The notes beneath the pieces are model-generated. The model saw only the letters and a program-made list of their open reading frames with translations, searched no databases and was not told the DNA's origin. A stretch of DNA of 63,219 nucleotides from contig SHMW01000003.1 of assembly GCA_008080735.1 (NCBI GenBank), forward strand, positions 1-63,219, read 5' to 3'. The position numbers and the translations under genes are program-made. This DNA is from Promethearchaeota archaeon (lineage in GTDB: Archaea > Asgardarchaeota > Lokiarchaeia > Sigyniarchaeales > SOKP01). Of the stretch, positions 27,297-35,795 are shown in pieces (the stretch's first letter is position 1; every line of letters begins with the position of its first letter).

Positions 27297-27309
27297 GGTG
27301 TTGTTAAAA

Positions 27310-28614
27310 ATGGGAGACGAAGATTATTTTGGAGCGTTCCAACAAGCATTTCTTGTAGGATGGGCTCCAGTGGCAATCTTTATAATGGCGACTGCTGGTT
27401 TCGGATTTCTTTACGCTGGAATGGTCCGTAAAAAAAATGTGACTCATACGATTATAATGATCAACGTGGGATGGACATTGGCATTTTTTATCTATTTCCT
27501 CATTGGATATCCTTTAGCTTATTATTCAGATCATCCGATTCTGGGTTTACCGCAATGGATACCTACCATTAGCAATCCCTTGCCTCCGATTCTTTCAGAT
27601 GGGGCTTATGGAATTGATGGCAGCCCAAGTGGTTTAGGAGATATGGCTTTATGGTTTAAAATGTCGATGTTTATGATCACATGTCTGGCTATTGTTCCTG
27701 GAGGGACTGCAGAACGAGATAAACTATTAGGCTGGGTCATCGCAGCTGCTGTAATAGCTGCATTCATTTACCCCCTAATCGAGCACTGGGTATGGGGCGG
27801 AGGATGGCTTTCTACGTTAGGCTATATTGACTATGCGGGATCTAGTGTGGTACATCTGACGGGCGGGATGCTGGGTTTAATGGCATCATATGTGATTGGC
27901 CCCCGTATTGGCAAATTCGTTGGAAGTGATAAATCGCCACGTACATTTTTTGGACATAGCATTCCATGGTCAGTTTTAGGAGCTTGGTTGCTAGTTTTTG
28001 GATGGTTTGGATTTAATATTGGTTCAAGTACAGCAGCAGACCCAGAGACCATCAACATCGAATTAGCATGGGTTTCGATTACGACTGCGATGTGTATGGC
28101 TGGAGGATTATTTGGTGCCGCGCTAACCTCGAGAGGCCACGTGTTGACAAGTATGATGGGTTTACTATCTGGAGCAGTTGCTATTTGTTCAGGTGCTCAT
28201 ATCGTACATCCGATCTGGGCGTTTATTATTGGTATAGTAGCGGGTATTATAACGACTTTTGCCTATGGATTCCTAGAGCATGTGCTAAAAGTTGATGATG
28301 CGCTTGCCGTATTTCCTGTACATGGAGCTTGCGGCGTTTGGGGTGTAATAGCGACTGGAATTTTCGGACCAAAAGTTCTATTTGCCCATCCTATCTATGG
28401 ATTTGAACTCAGTGAATGGGGCTCAATTTTTCTCATTCAATTAATTGGAGTTGGTACCATCCTTGCCACCGTGGCAGGATTAGGTTTTGTATTATTTTTC
28501 CTACTAAACAAAGCTAATCTAATGAGAGTTTCAAAAGATCAAGAACTTTTTGGACTGGATATCTCGGTGCATAAAACCTATGCCTATCCCGAAGATATGA
28601 TGGACAAAGACTAA
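27310..28614 (+). CDS. amt: Ammonium transporter (Amt/MEP/Rh family)
   Basis: This 434-residue channel has eleven expected membrane helices. The twin pore histidines are His182 in SSVVHLTGGM and His338 in AVFPVHGACGVWG. I chose the ATG at 27310 (MGDEDYFGAFQ) because a TGAGGTG ribosome-binding-like sequence precedes it. An earlier TTG in frame would overlap the upstream gene. The protein admits ammonium across the cell membrane and is normally closed by P-II, whose gene follows 17 bases later. Other Amt landmarks seen are FLYAGMVRKKNV and GWFGFNIGSS. Confidence 0.96.
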   Translation: MGDEDYFGAFQQAFLVGWAPVAIFIMATAGFGFLYAGMVRKKNVTHTIIMINVGWTLAFFIYFLIGYPLAYYSDHPILGLPQWIPTISNPLPPILSDGAYGIDGSPSGLGDMALWFKMSMFMITCLAIVPGGTAERDKLLGWVIAAAVIAAFIYPLIEHWVWGGGWLSTLGYIDYAGSSVVHLTGGMLGLMASYVIGPRIGKFVGSDKSPRTFFGHSIPWSVLGAWLLVFGWFGFNIGSSTAADPETINIELAWVSITTAMCMAGGLFGAALTSRGHVLTSMMGLLSGAVAICSGAHIVHPIWAFIIGIVAGIITTFAYGFLEHVLKVDDALAVFPVHGACGVWGVIATGIFGPKVLFAHPIYGFELSEWGSIFLIQLIGVGTILATVAGLGFVLFFLLNKANLMRVSKDQELFGLDISVHKTYAYPEDMMDKD

Positions 28615-28631
28615 TAATTGGAGGAGTTTAT

Positions 28632-28970
28632 ATGAAAAAAATTGAAGCCATAATCAGAAATGAGAAATTGAATTTTGTCAAGAAAGCTTTAGCTGAAGCT
28701 GGATTTTCTGCATTGACAACATATGAAGTGAAAGGACGAGGTAAACAAACTGGTATTATACAAGTATTAAATGGTACAAAAGTATATGCTGATCTTCTCC
28801 CTAAAACCAAAATCGATATAGTGATTCCAACAAAAGATACGGAAAAAGTTATTTCAATAATAATGGAAAACTCGAGGACAGGAAATATTGGTGACGGGAA
28901 GATATTTATCTCAAATGTGGAAAGTGTGGTAAGAGTTCGGGATGGAGAAAGGGGTAAAGAAATCGTTTAA
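28632..28970 (+). CDS. glnK: P-II family nitrogen regulator (GlnK-like)
   Basis: This 112-residue P-II protein sits directly after amt with a GGAGG ribosome-binding site. Family features are MKKIEAIIRNEKL, the T-loop base GRGKQTG (about residues 35-41), LLPKTKIDIVIP, and the C-terminal SRTGNIGDGKIFIS and VRVRDGERG that bind nucleotide. In the T-loop, position 51, the Tyr uridylylated in enteric P-II, is Val, with Tyr at 52. Position 46 is Leu. Control by uridylylation is therefore unlikely; ATP/ADP and 2-oxoglutarate binding with direct channel plugging is expected. GRGKQTG and LPKTK also recall the NifI1 branch of P-II proteins, but no nitrogenase genes are present. Confidence 0.93.
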   Translation: MKKIEAIIRNEKLNFVKKALAEAGFSALTTYEVKGRGKQTGIIQVLNGTKVYADLLPKTKIDIVIPTKDTEKVISIIMENSRTGNIGDGKIFISNVESVVRVRDGERGKEIV

Positions 28971-29036
28971 GAAATTATAAATCTTTTTTTTCTTTTAAAG
29001 ACGAAAATGTCTATGGAATTAGAATCTTGATAAAAT

Positions 29037-29609
29037 TTATAAGAATTCTGCACCATCGCTAATGCTAATTCTAAGTTTTGAAAAATCTTCTTTTATTTCA
29101 ATATCTATTCCAATTCCATCGAAAACTTCTTCTAAAAAAATTTTTATAAACTGTTTTGGAATATTTGAGCCGAGCAGTAAAGTATATCTTGTGGGAGATT
29201 CTTTTATCATTTTAAAAAAATTACATGATTCTAATCTGAATAAAATTTCTTCAAGATTTGATATTTTATGAATAAATTCTTCAGCATGGGCTTTAGCAAT
29301 TTCCCGATGAGATAACCAAAATTTCTCCTTTTCAGGTGAATTGTTAATGAAGTCTAGAAATGAAAGATAATGATCTAGATCTAAAATAAGGTGCTCTCCT
29401 TTTGCTAGCATATCTAAGTAAATACTAATTCTATTATTGAACTGCTCATTTAAAGTTCCTTTTCCAATGACTTGCCTATTTTTATGAAAAAATTTAAGAG
29501 ATTGTCTCAATATGTCAGATTGGGAAATCTTTAGTTCCTCTTTCAATTTTTGCAGAACTTGATATGTTTCCTCATCCAAGGCGACAGTTACTCTGTGAAT
29601 CTTTTTCAT
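29037..29609 (-). CDS. Ribbon-helix-helix transcription regulator with an unknown C-terminal domain
   Basis: The first 45 residues (HRVTVALDEETYQVLQKL, then KISQSDILRQSLKFF) match the ribbon-helix-helix DNA-binding fold of CopG/NikR-like proteins: one beta strand and two helices. The remaining 145 residues form a helical and mixed domain (HLILDLDHYLSFLDFI; ALGS-like LLLGSNIPKQF) I do not recognise, ending in FSKLRISISDGAEFL. It is probably a ligand-responsive dimeric regulator. It converges on the P-II gene. No NikR-type metal-binding histidine set is visible. Confidence 0.75.
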   Translation of the reverse strand: MKKIHRVTVALDEETYQVLQKLKEELKISQSDILRQSLKFFHKNRQVIGKGTLNEQFNNRISIYLDMLAKGEHLILDLDHYLSFLDFINNSPEKEKFWLSHREIAKAHAEEFIHKISNLEEILFRLESCNFFKMIKESPTRYTLLLGSNIPKQFIKIFLEEVFDGIGIDIEIKEDFSKLRISISDGAEFL

Positions 29610-29762
29610 TTTATTGAAATTGCTGGGATCATACTTAATAATCTTTATAATTATATTATAGATTGATTATTATATCTTAAAGCTTTTGCTATATTAGTTA
29701 TATTCCTTTTTATTATAGTCTATATCTCCCAAAATAGGATTTGATTATGCTAAAAATAATTC

Positions 29763-29987
29763 TTATTTTCTTCCCGCCATTTTCTTAACATCTACCAATT
29801 CATTGAGACTAGTTTGATAATTAATCTTAATTAATTCTATTAATTCTTGAATTTCTTCTTTTATAAAATCTCTTTTGGTTAAAAGAGTTAGGATTTCTAG
29901 GAAAAAATTTATAATAAAAAATAAGTACCTAAACATAATTAAAATCCTGAAATAGATTAAAGAAAAAAGTAAAGAAAATGTACTCAT
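29763..29987 (-). CDS. Possible small membrane protein with helical tail
   Basis: This 74-residue frame has a very hydrophobic N-terminal half and a charged helical tail, EEIQELIELIKINYQTSLNE, ending MAGRK. It could start at 29987 or at the in-frame ATG at 29936 (MFRYLFF). It lies in the 511-base space between the ribbon-helix-helix gene and a small acidic gene. Hydrophobic AT-rich frames arise by chance, so support is weak. The heptad-like tail is the best reason to keep it. Confidence 0.3.
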   Translation of the reverse strand: MSTFSLLFSLIYFRILIMFRYLFFIINFFLEILTLLTKRDFIKEEIQELIELIKINYQTSLNELVDVKKMAGRK

Positions 29988-30129
29988 ATTTTTTTTTATA
30001 TTTTGTAAGTAAAAGTAGCCAAATATTTCATTAATCTATATAAATACCTTTAAAATTCAATATGAATAACTTAAAACTATAAGCAAACTATATTTATAAA
30101 GTAAATTTCTTTCATAAAGGGTGGGAAAC

Positions 30130-30336
30130 ATGAAGGATCATTCTGTAAAAAATCTGAAGCATAGGTTAGAGATGAATATATTGTTCAATTCCGAACGAGA
30201 TTATTTTGATGAAGTGGAGCATAATATCGAATTTGATACTTTCCAACAAGATAAAGAATGGGATAAAAAAATTTCCGAGGATGAATTAAGAGGATTCAAC
30301 CAAGAAAACTGGTTTGAAGGAGATTACGAGATTTAA
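30130..30336 (+). CDS. Small acidic protein of unknown function
   Basis: This 68-residue protein starts at an ATG preceded by AAAGGGTGGG, a good ribosome-binding sequence. A GTG inside that sequence at 30121 is less likely as the start. The product is rich in Asp and Glu (ERDYFDEVEHNIEFD; ISEDELRGFNQENWFEGDYE) with no Cys and no membrane segment. It is probably a soluble small protein or binding partner. No family recognised. Confidence 0.5.
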   Translation: MKDHSVKNLKHRLEMNILFNSERDYFDEVEHNIEFDTFQQDKEWDKKISEDELRGFNQENWFEGDYEI

Positions 30337-30562
30337 CCATTAAAAGTGCGATTTTGGAAGGATTATATAAATTCTCTCCTTTCTTTTTATTCGAAAAAGC
30401 ATAAAGAATAACTAATTGTTAGCTTATGCTCTACTTTAACAAATGATGCCCTTGTAAGAAAAACTCAGCAGTCCATGGTTTTTCTAATAGTTGAGAGAAA
30501 CAAATTATATAAATTCAAACACAATATCCACACTAAATAATCATTATTAGGTGCTAAAACTG

Positions 30563-30844
30563 ATGGATTTAAAGCAAATAATCTCTAAAGTACATAATGC
30601 CATATTTTCAAGCGAAAACTCTGTTATATTAGAAGGAGAAGAATATCCTATCGAGAAAACATCTCAAAAGGGATTGAGATGCGTGTATCACGATGAGTAT
30701 TTTTTTGTGGAGCAGAATCCTAATACAGACTCCCATTGGGCAGAAAAAGCAAGAAAAGGGGATCAAATAACATGGGCAATCAAGGGAGATGATTATATTG
30801 CCAATATTCATGATGGAAAATACCATAATTTTAAAGATAAATAG
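30563..30844 (+). CDS. Small protein of unknown function
   Basis: This protein of about 93 residues starts at ATG 30563 (MDLKQIISKVHNAIF); a GTG at 30551 is also possible. It reads as a compact mixed alpha/beta protein: EEYPIEKTSQKGLRCVYHDE, FVEQNPNTDSHWAEKARKGD and ITWAIKGDDYIANIHDGKYH. The alternating charged and aromatic pattern is convincingly coding. No family recognised and no operon partner. Confidence 0.6.
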   Translation: MDLKQIISKVHNAIFSSENSVILEGEEYPIEKTSQKGLRCVYHDEYFFVEQNPNTDSHWAEKARKGDQITWAIKGDDYIANIHDGKYHNFKDK

Positions 30845-30915
30845 TGAAAAAATGGTTCGGTAATAAATGTGAAATATAAGAACTCGTGTAAATAAAAATG
30901 ATTAACTGGTTTGAT

Positions 30916-31155
30916 TTAGGTTGGAACGATGAAATGAGTCGATGTACGTTCTACCCCATCAATCTTGTGGATTCTTGACAATATAACATTGGATATTGTC
31001 TGAATATCTTTACCCTTCACCTTTGCGATAATATCTACCGTTCCTGTTACAACGTTCGCCTCTTCAACTTCATCCATTTCTCTTAATCGTAACACAATTT
31101 CATCGACAAATCCCGCATGACCTTTTATGAAAATATAACACTGGGTTTCACTCAT
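30916..31155 (-). CDS. Stand-alone Lrp/AsnC ligand-binding (RAM) domain protein
   Basis: This protein of about 79 residues starts at MSETQCYIFIKGHAGF (an in-frame ATG lies 12 bases earlier). It is the RAM domain alone: beta strands YIFIKG and NVVTGTVDIIAKVKG with the GxVDII motif that ends one strand and binds amino acids in Lrp proteins, then VILSRIHKIDGVERTST. It has no helix-turn-helix, so it cannot bind DNA by itself. Such archaeal proteins can form mixed oligomers with full Lrp proteins or bind amino acids directly. It diverges from the ArsR-like gene at 31295. Confidence 0.85.
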   Translation of the reverse strand: MSETQCYIFIKGHAGFVDEIVLRLREMDEVEEANVVTGTVDIIAKVKGKDIQTISNVILSRIHKIDGVERTSTHFIVPT

Positions 31156-31294
31156 GTTTTTTCTCACTTTGTTAGAAATTACTCTTATACATTATTATGA
31201 TATATAAATAATTTTTGGTTAAATTTTGAAGAATATACTTTATCAAATCTGCATTAATTAATTATATCCTCCTTATTATATTTAAACTATTAAC

Positions 31295-31681
31295 GTGAAT
31301 ATTTCACAGAGAAACATGAAAAAAATAGAATCTAATGAAAAGGAAAATAGTAGGCTTATTAAAGATATGATCACATTTCTTAAGTTTCTCTCAAATCAAC
31401 TCAGATTAAAGATTCTCAATCTTCTCCAAAATAGGAAATTGAGTTTAGAAGAACTCTCCTCCAGATTAGATACAAAGGACTCAAGACTTAAAGAAAATTT
31501 GGACGCTTTACTAAAATTAGGAATCCTTACAACTAAAAAAAAGAATAATGAAGTACATTATATGATAGGGCGTAAAAAAATATTTCAAATACTCACTATA
31601 ATTAATAGTTATTGCTCTGAACTTACAGAAGATCAGAAAAAATACTTTGAAAATTTAAGCGTTTTAGATACCTTACTCTAA
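31295..31681 (+). CDS. ArsR-like winged helix-turn-helix regulator
   Basis: This 128-residue protein starts at a GTG. The central part (about residues 25-90) is a winged helix: FLKFLSNQLRLKILNLLQN, then KLSLEELSSRLD, then the recognition helix SRLKENLDALLKLGI and the wing LTTKKKNNEVHYMIG. No metal-binding Cys pair is present, so it is not a metal sensor of the classical ArsR kind. It is followed 33 bases later by a membrane protein gene and may regulate it. Confidence 0.8.
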   Translation: MNISQRNMKKIESNEKENSRLIKDMITFLKFLSNQLRLKILNLLQNRKLSLEELSSRLDTKDSRLKENLDALLKLGILTTKKKNNEVHYMIGRKKIFQILTIINSYCSELTEDQKKYFENLSVLDTLL

Positions 31682-31714
31682 GCATAATTTTTAATTAACC
31701 CTTAGGAATATATT

Positions 31715-32269
31715 ATGTCGAAAGATGAATTAAGAAATTTTAAGAATTTTAATTTGCTTAAATGTCTTAAATGTGGCAAAAGAGAAAATATTTCTCGCCA
31801 GAAACTAGACCATCCTTTTTCACTCAAGCAGAGTCTTATAAAAGCAGTTATCAAGAATTCGATGGATCAAGTAGATATAATCATCCCGATGTGCAAGGAC
31901 TGCCGTAAAGCTTTTTCTAGATGGAATAGCGCAAAAATTATTTCTGAATTATTTGTATGGATATTTATCTCCTTAAGTTTAGTAAGCGTGTTTTTAACTA
32001 TTTTTAGCTTAATTTTACAAATTCCTTTTCCGTTTTATATGTTTATATTACTCCTAATTGGTCTTCTATCTATTATTTTGGGTATAATTCTCCATTTCAT
32101 TTTAAAGAATTCAAAAAACAATCCCTCTAACTATATAAAAATAGAAAAAAGTAATGGTAATTCCATAATTTTAGTTAGATCACCATCGCAATCAAAATGG
32201 ATACCCTACAATGTCTTTTTAGGAAATGCTTATCTTGAAGGTATGGAAATTAATGGAGATACCATTTAA
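31715..32269 (+). CDS. Zinc-ribbon membrane protein of unknown function
   Basis: This 184-residue protein opens with two Cys pairs, LKCLKCGKRE (about residues 15-24) and MCKDCRKAF (about 59-67), which together can hold one zinc. Two adjacent membrane spans (about 80-100 and 108-130) follow. A basic cytosolic tail comes next, with VRSPSQSKWIPYN. It lies just downstream of an ArsR-like regulator. The zinc-ribbon plus two-span arrangement is common in uncharacterised archaeal proteins; no function can be named. Confidence 0.7.
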   Translation: MSKDELRNFKNFNLLKCLKCGKRENISRQKLDHPFSLKQSLIKAVIKNSMDQVDIIIPMCKDCRKAFSRWNSAKIISELFVWIFISLSLVSVFLTIFSLILQIPFPFYMFILLLIGLLSIILGIILHFILKNSKNNPSNYIKIEKSNGNSIILVRSPSQSKWIPYNVFLGNAYLEGMEINGDTI

Positions 32270-32282
32270 ACAGACTTATTAA

Positions 32283-33089
32283 TTATTTCGTAAATCCAGT
32301 TATCGCGTTTAGAAATTCCTCTGGATTTTCCATGAATGGAAGATGCCCAGTGTTTTTTATATCCACTAATTTTGAATTAGGGATGAGATTATGGATTGCC
32401 AAAGTAGCTTTTCTGAGATCTTTTTGGTCATGTTCAGAGGAGATCACCAGTGTGGGAGTACTAATTTTATGCAATTCAGGTTCTAAATTTCTTTCATAAA
32501 AATATTTAATCGCACTTAATCCCGCGTGTTTAGCTGTTTTTAGTGAACTTTTTACGAAGAAATCTATTTCTTCCTCATTGGGCGGATTTAAGAAAAATCG
32601 AGGCACCATTTTTCGCATTAATTTTTCTGGATTCTTTCGATACATTCTAATTGTCATTTTCCACACGATCTTGGAAAAAAGATTTCTTGCAAGATACGCT
32701 GAGGTGTTTGAACTAATAAGGTGAGTCAGAGTTTCTGGATATCGAAGAGCATAATCAAGTACGATGTATCCTCCCATACTCTGTCCTAAGATAATGAAAC
32801 CTTTATCCCAATTTAGGTGTTTTGCCAAATTATAGAGATCATTCGAAAAGACTTCGTGTGTATAATCCATCTCGGGTTTTGATGAGTCCCCATGTCCGCG
32901 CAAGTCAGGCACCACGACATCATAGTCGTTTTTAACTAAGTCCGGAGTAAAACTATCCCACAACTCTTTGAAACCCGTCCAGCCATGAACAAGCATCATT
33001 TTCTGTGAATTGCCTTCTCCCCAGCGTTTATATGCAAGATCTAAGTTGCTTTCTATAGAATATTTGTTTACAATACCATTACTACTCAT
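32283..33089 (-). CDS. Alpha/beta-hydrolase
   Basis: This 268-residue hydrolase has the oxyanion-hole HGWTGFKELW (about residues 35-44), PDLRGHGDSSKP, and nucleophile Ser104 in the elbow GQSMGGY. A late Asp in SSEHDQKD and a His in TGHLPFMENPEEF complete the catalytic triad. The substrate is not known; esterases, lipases and C-C bond hydrolases share this layout. It converges on the zinc-ribbon membrane gene with a 13-base gap. Its upstream side faces the hairpin-rich 33090-33437 region. Confidence 0.9.
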   Translation of the reverse strand: MSSNGIVNKYSIESNLDLAYKRWGEGNSQKMMLVHGWTGFKELWDSFTPDLVKNDYDVVVPDLRGHGDSSKPEMDYTHEVFSNDLYNLAKHLNWDKGFIILGQSMGGYIVLDYALRYPETLTHLISSNTSAYLARNLFSKIVWKMTIRMYRKNPEKLMRKMVPRFFLNPPNEEEIDFFVKSSLKTAKHAGLSAIKYFYERNLEPELHKISTPTLVISSEHDQKDLRKATLAIHNLIPNSKLVDIKNTGHLPFMENPEEFLNAITGFTK

Positions 33090-33185
33090 ATTGATAGCTC
33101 TTATTATAATTTTAATTCTTGAAAATCATAATGAAGGGTTTTCATAATAAGTTATGGGACTCTCTACCCATTCCCAATAAATAAT

Positions 33186-33193
33186 TTTAAATA
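33186..33193 (+). promoter_or_regulatory. Archaeal TATA-like box for the hairpin region
   Basis: TTTAAATA here would place a transcription start about 25 bases downstream, near 33215. That is just before the first base-paired arm of the hairpin region and also next to the ATG of a 28-codon frame. Confidence 0.4.
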
Positions 33194-33214
33194 CGAATTA
33201 TGATAAAAAAGTAT

Positions 33215-33366
33215 AATGATCTCATGTAATGCTAATGCGGAAGAGTCTATAGGTTTTGTGTGGGCTATAGCTCTGGCTATCGCCGCTGCAGTAGCATTAT
33301 AAAGCAAGATAGCTTTTCTTGACTTCTTTTAGGTATTATATTCTTTTGAAGGGCATCTTGCTTTTG
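33215..33366 (+). ncRNA. Candidate structured RNA: two adjacent long hairpins
   Basis: Hairpin 1 has TAATGCTA (33227-33234) pairing perfectly with TAGCATTA (33292-33299). One mismatch follows, then TGCGG (33236-33240) with CTGCA (33286-33290, one G-U). An inner stem pairs AGAG (242-245 of 33xxx) with CTCT (271-274) and TATAG (248-252) with CTATA (265-269). Hairpin 2 follows after one base: AAAGCAAGAT (33301-33310) pairs perfectly with ATCTTGCTTT (33355-33364), with an inner CTTC/GAAG. The block is clearly richer in G+C than its surroundings, and T-rich sequence follows. It lies in a 348-base gap between diverging genes, 70 bases before ilvE. It could be an independent small RNA, a leader of ilvE, or coincide with a tiny gene. 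I recognise no known RNA family. Confidence 0.45.
33216..33302 (+). CDS. Alternative reading of the hairpin region: 28-residue hydrophobic peptide
   Basis: The frame MISCNANAEESIGF ... AAAVAL has a short polar start and a 16-residue Ala-rich hydrophobic run, followed by TAA directly before the second hairpin. A leaderless start near the predicted transcription start is possible in archaea. The strong base-pairing of the same bases makes an RNA at least as likely. Confidence 0.2.
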   Translation: MISCNANAEESIGFVWAIALAIAAAVAL

Positions 33367-33437
33367 TGGTATTCTTATCTAAATGAGGTCAGTCATAAAG
33401 CGCTTGTGGGAGATCTAAACAAAAAAAGTGAAAAAAT

Positions 33438-34472
33438 ATGCAAGCGACAAGAAAAGAAATAGATTTTAATAATCTTGGGTTTGATTTTATTCAAACTGAT
33501 TGGATGTTCCTTTCCGATTTCAAAAATTGCGAATGGGATGATGGTGAGCTCCTTCCTTACGGATCCATCGAATTATCTCCCTCGGCATGTATATTGAATT
33601 ACGGACAAGGAATTTTTGAAGGAATGAAAGCCTTAAAATCTAAGGATGGAAGAACGACATTATTTCGTCCCTCTGAAAATGCAAAGAGATTTATAAAAAG
33701 CGCAGAACGGTTAGTTATGCCCCCATTTGATGAATCAGAATTTTTAAATGCCGTGAAAAAAGTCGTGCGGGCAAATGAGCACTTCGTTCCTCCATATGAG
33801 ACGGGAGGGTCACTCTATATTCGTCCTTTGATGATCGGAACTGAGCCTTTATTAGGGATAAAGCCTGCTAAAGAGTACAAATTCATCATATTTTGCTCTC
33901 CTGTGGGACCCTATTTTCCAGAAGGATTTAGTAGCATTAATCTTCTTATATCTAAAAAATTCACTCGTGCCAGTCTTGGAGGGACAGGATTTTCAAAAAC
34001 GTGTTCGAATTATGCGGGGACCATGAAACCTGCAACCGAAGCCAAAAAAGACGGATATGACCAAATCCTTTATCTAGATTCAGTGTTTATGAAATACATC
34101 AGTGAAGTGGGATCCGCTAACTTTTGCGCGATAATAAATGATACATTAGTCACTCCGCGTTTAGATGGTACCATTCTTGAAGGTATCACATTGAAGTCTG
34201 TTCTGACCATCGCAGAAAAGAAATTTGGAATTAAGACCGAACAGAGAGATATATCATATCTGGAACTTTTCGAAGATAGTTGTACTGAAACTTTTTGTAC
34301 AGGCACAGCGGCGGTTATTACACCAATCGGTTCAATAACATATCAACACAAAACCAAGACCTTCAATAATCAAGAGCCCGGAGTTATTACCAAAAAATTA
34401 TATGATACTTTGGTTGGTATCCAGAGATTAGATATTGAAGATGAATTCGGATGGGTTCAAATTCTTGAGTAA
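33438..34472 (+). CDS. ilvE: Branched-chain-amino-acid aminotransferase
   Basis: This 344-residue fold-type IV PLP enzyme exchanges amino groups between glutamate and leucine, isoleucine or valine. Seen are LNYGQGIFEGMKALKSKDGR (about residues 53-72), YIRPLMIGTEP, the lysine-bearing SNYAGTMKPATEAKKDGYDQ region, SEVGSANFCAI and the phosphate-binding TGTAAVITPIGSI. Length and motifs fit the longer BCAT type. It is preceded by the hairpin region and stands as a single gene. It links glutamate, made by the nearby glutamate synthase, to branched-chain amino acids. Confidence 0.93.
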   Translation: MQATRKEIDFNNLGFDFIQTDWMFLSDFKNCEWDDGELLPYGSIELSPSACILNYGQGIFEGMKALKSKDGRTTLFRPSENAKRFIKSAERLVMPPFDESEFLNAVKKVVRANEHFVPPYETGGSLYIRPLMIGTEPLLGIKPAKEYKFIIFCSPVGPYFPEGFSSINLLISKKFTRASLGGTGFSKTCSNYAGTMKPATEAKKDGYDQILYLDSVFMKYISEVGSANFCAIINDTLVTPRLDGTILEGITLKSVLTIAEKKFGIKTEQRDISYLELFEDSCTETFCTGTAAVITPIGSITYQHKTKTFNNQEPGVITKKLYDTLVGIQRLDIEDEFGWVQILE

Positions 34473-34555
34473 TATTATTTCCTCTCTTTTTTTTTCTTAA
34501 TTTTTACTTTTCTTTCTTTGATTTTAACTATTCAAAGGTTATTTTCATATCAATT

Positions 34556-35587
34556 TTACATTTGGAAAAACAGAAATTTAAAAATTGTATATCCTATAAA
34601 AATACTCACCATTACTCCTGCTTCATATCTATTTAAAATTTCACTAGTCCAGAAGAATAAGAAGATGAAACCGATAGCAATAAATAACAATGGAATTTCG
34701 TAAATCAATAATACATTTGGGACCTTAAAACTTACAATTATAGCACCAGATCCTGTGGCTAATAAGATATCACAAATATTCGAGCCTAATATATCACCAA
34801 CCGCTATTCCAAATGAATCTCTCCGTATTGCTACAATACTCGCTATTAATTCGGGTAGACTGGTTTCCAACCCAAGGATAAAAATACCAACGATGTTTTC
34901 TGGGATACCGAATTCTCTTGCTAACTCATGACCCGATAATAAGGTAATTTCGGCACCAATGATTAAAGCTAATAATCCGAAAACCGTATATGCTAGATCT
35001 TTTGATATTGAACAATCTGGTGTCTCTTTCTTCTCACAATCAGGTTTAATCTCTTCAAACTCAATTCCATCTCTTTGTCTCAAAAATTCTTGGATCTCCC
35101 TTTGCTTTCTGGTTACGCGGCGCTCACTGTAGATTATAAGTATTAAATAGATTATATATGAAATGATGAGAATTAAAGCTTCAATTTGAGTGATTATTCC
35201 ATCCAATGCAATAATGAAGAAAATAAATAGTGCTATTGCCATACTCACACCCTCTCTCTTAAGTTTCCATCGACTAATAAAAATTGGCTGAATTATACCA
35301 AGAATTCCAATTATTAAGGTAATTTGGGTAAGGAATGAACCCACTTTATTCCCGATCACAATAGCGTCTATGCCATGGTTTAAGCCAAATATTTTATCGA
35401 TTCCTCCCATTATACTAACAGCGATTTCCGGAAGACTTGTCCCAATCGACAGAATCGTCAACCCAATTAAAAGTTGGCTAATTCCAAACCTTAAGGCCAA
35501 ATTTTCTAATCCAATGACTACTAATTTCGACCCAAAGTACAACCCAAGAAATCCTAAACAGAGACCAATGATTATTGCCCATAGCAT
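34556..35587 (-). CDS. Sodium/calcium exchanger family (CaCA) membrane protein
   Basis: This 343-residue antiporter has two inverted repeats of about five helices. Alpha-1 has GTSLPEIAVSIMGG (about residues 49-62) and alpha-2 has GLETSLPELIASIVA and GDILGSNICDILLATG. The ion-binding Glu residues of both GTSLPE-type motifs are kept. In alpha-1 the usual GSNIxN segment is GNKVGSFLTQITL, so the second half of that site is altered. A long charged loop (about 155-200, rich in Glu, Lys and two Cys) separates the halves. It probably expels calcium or another cation in exchange for sodium or protons. Confidence 0.88.
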   Translation of the reverse strand: MLWAIIIGLCLGFLGLYFGSKLVVIGLENLALRFGISQLLIGLTILSIGTSLPEIAVSIMGGIDKIFGLNHGIDAIVIGNKVGSFLTQITLIIGILGIIQPIFISRWKLKREGVSMAIALFIFFIIALDGIITQIEALILIISYIIYLILIIYSERRVTRKQREIQEFLRQRDGIEFEEIKPDCEKKETPDCSISKDLAYTVFGLLALIIGAEITLLSGHELAREFGIPENIVGIFILGLETSLPELIASIVAIRRDSFGIAVGDILGSNICDILLATGSGAIIVSFKVPNVLLIYEIPLLFIAIGFIFLFFWTSEILNRYEAGVMVSIFIGYTIFKFLFFQM

Positions 35588-35795
35588 TTGAAAAATTAAT
35601 ATGCTAATTCTATAAAAAATTAAGGAAAAGCAAAATCAGAATCACCAAAATTATGAATAATTATTGGATATTTTTTCCAATGAATTAATTTGACGATTTA
35701 ACAAAATAAAATAATAAGATTGTGGTTATCAGACGACCTCCATCATTGCTTTAACTTGTCCTTAGGTTAAAATATTTTTTTTTAAAAAAGGAAGG

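Noticed and set aside
27280..27309. TTG start for the ammonium channel at 27280
   Set aside because: It lies inside the end of the KaiC-like gene and adds an unusual N-terminus; the ATG at 27310 follows a TGAGGTG sequence and gives a normal Amt start.
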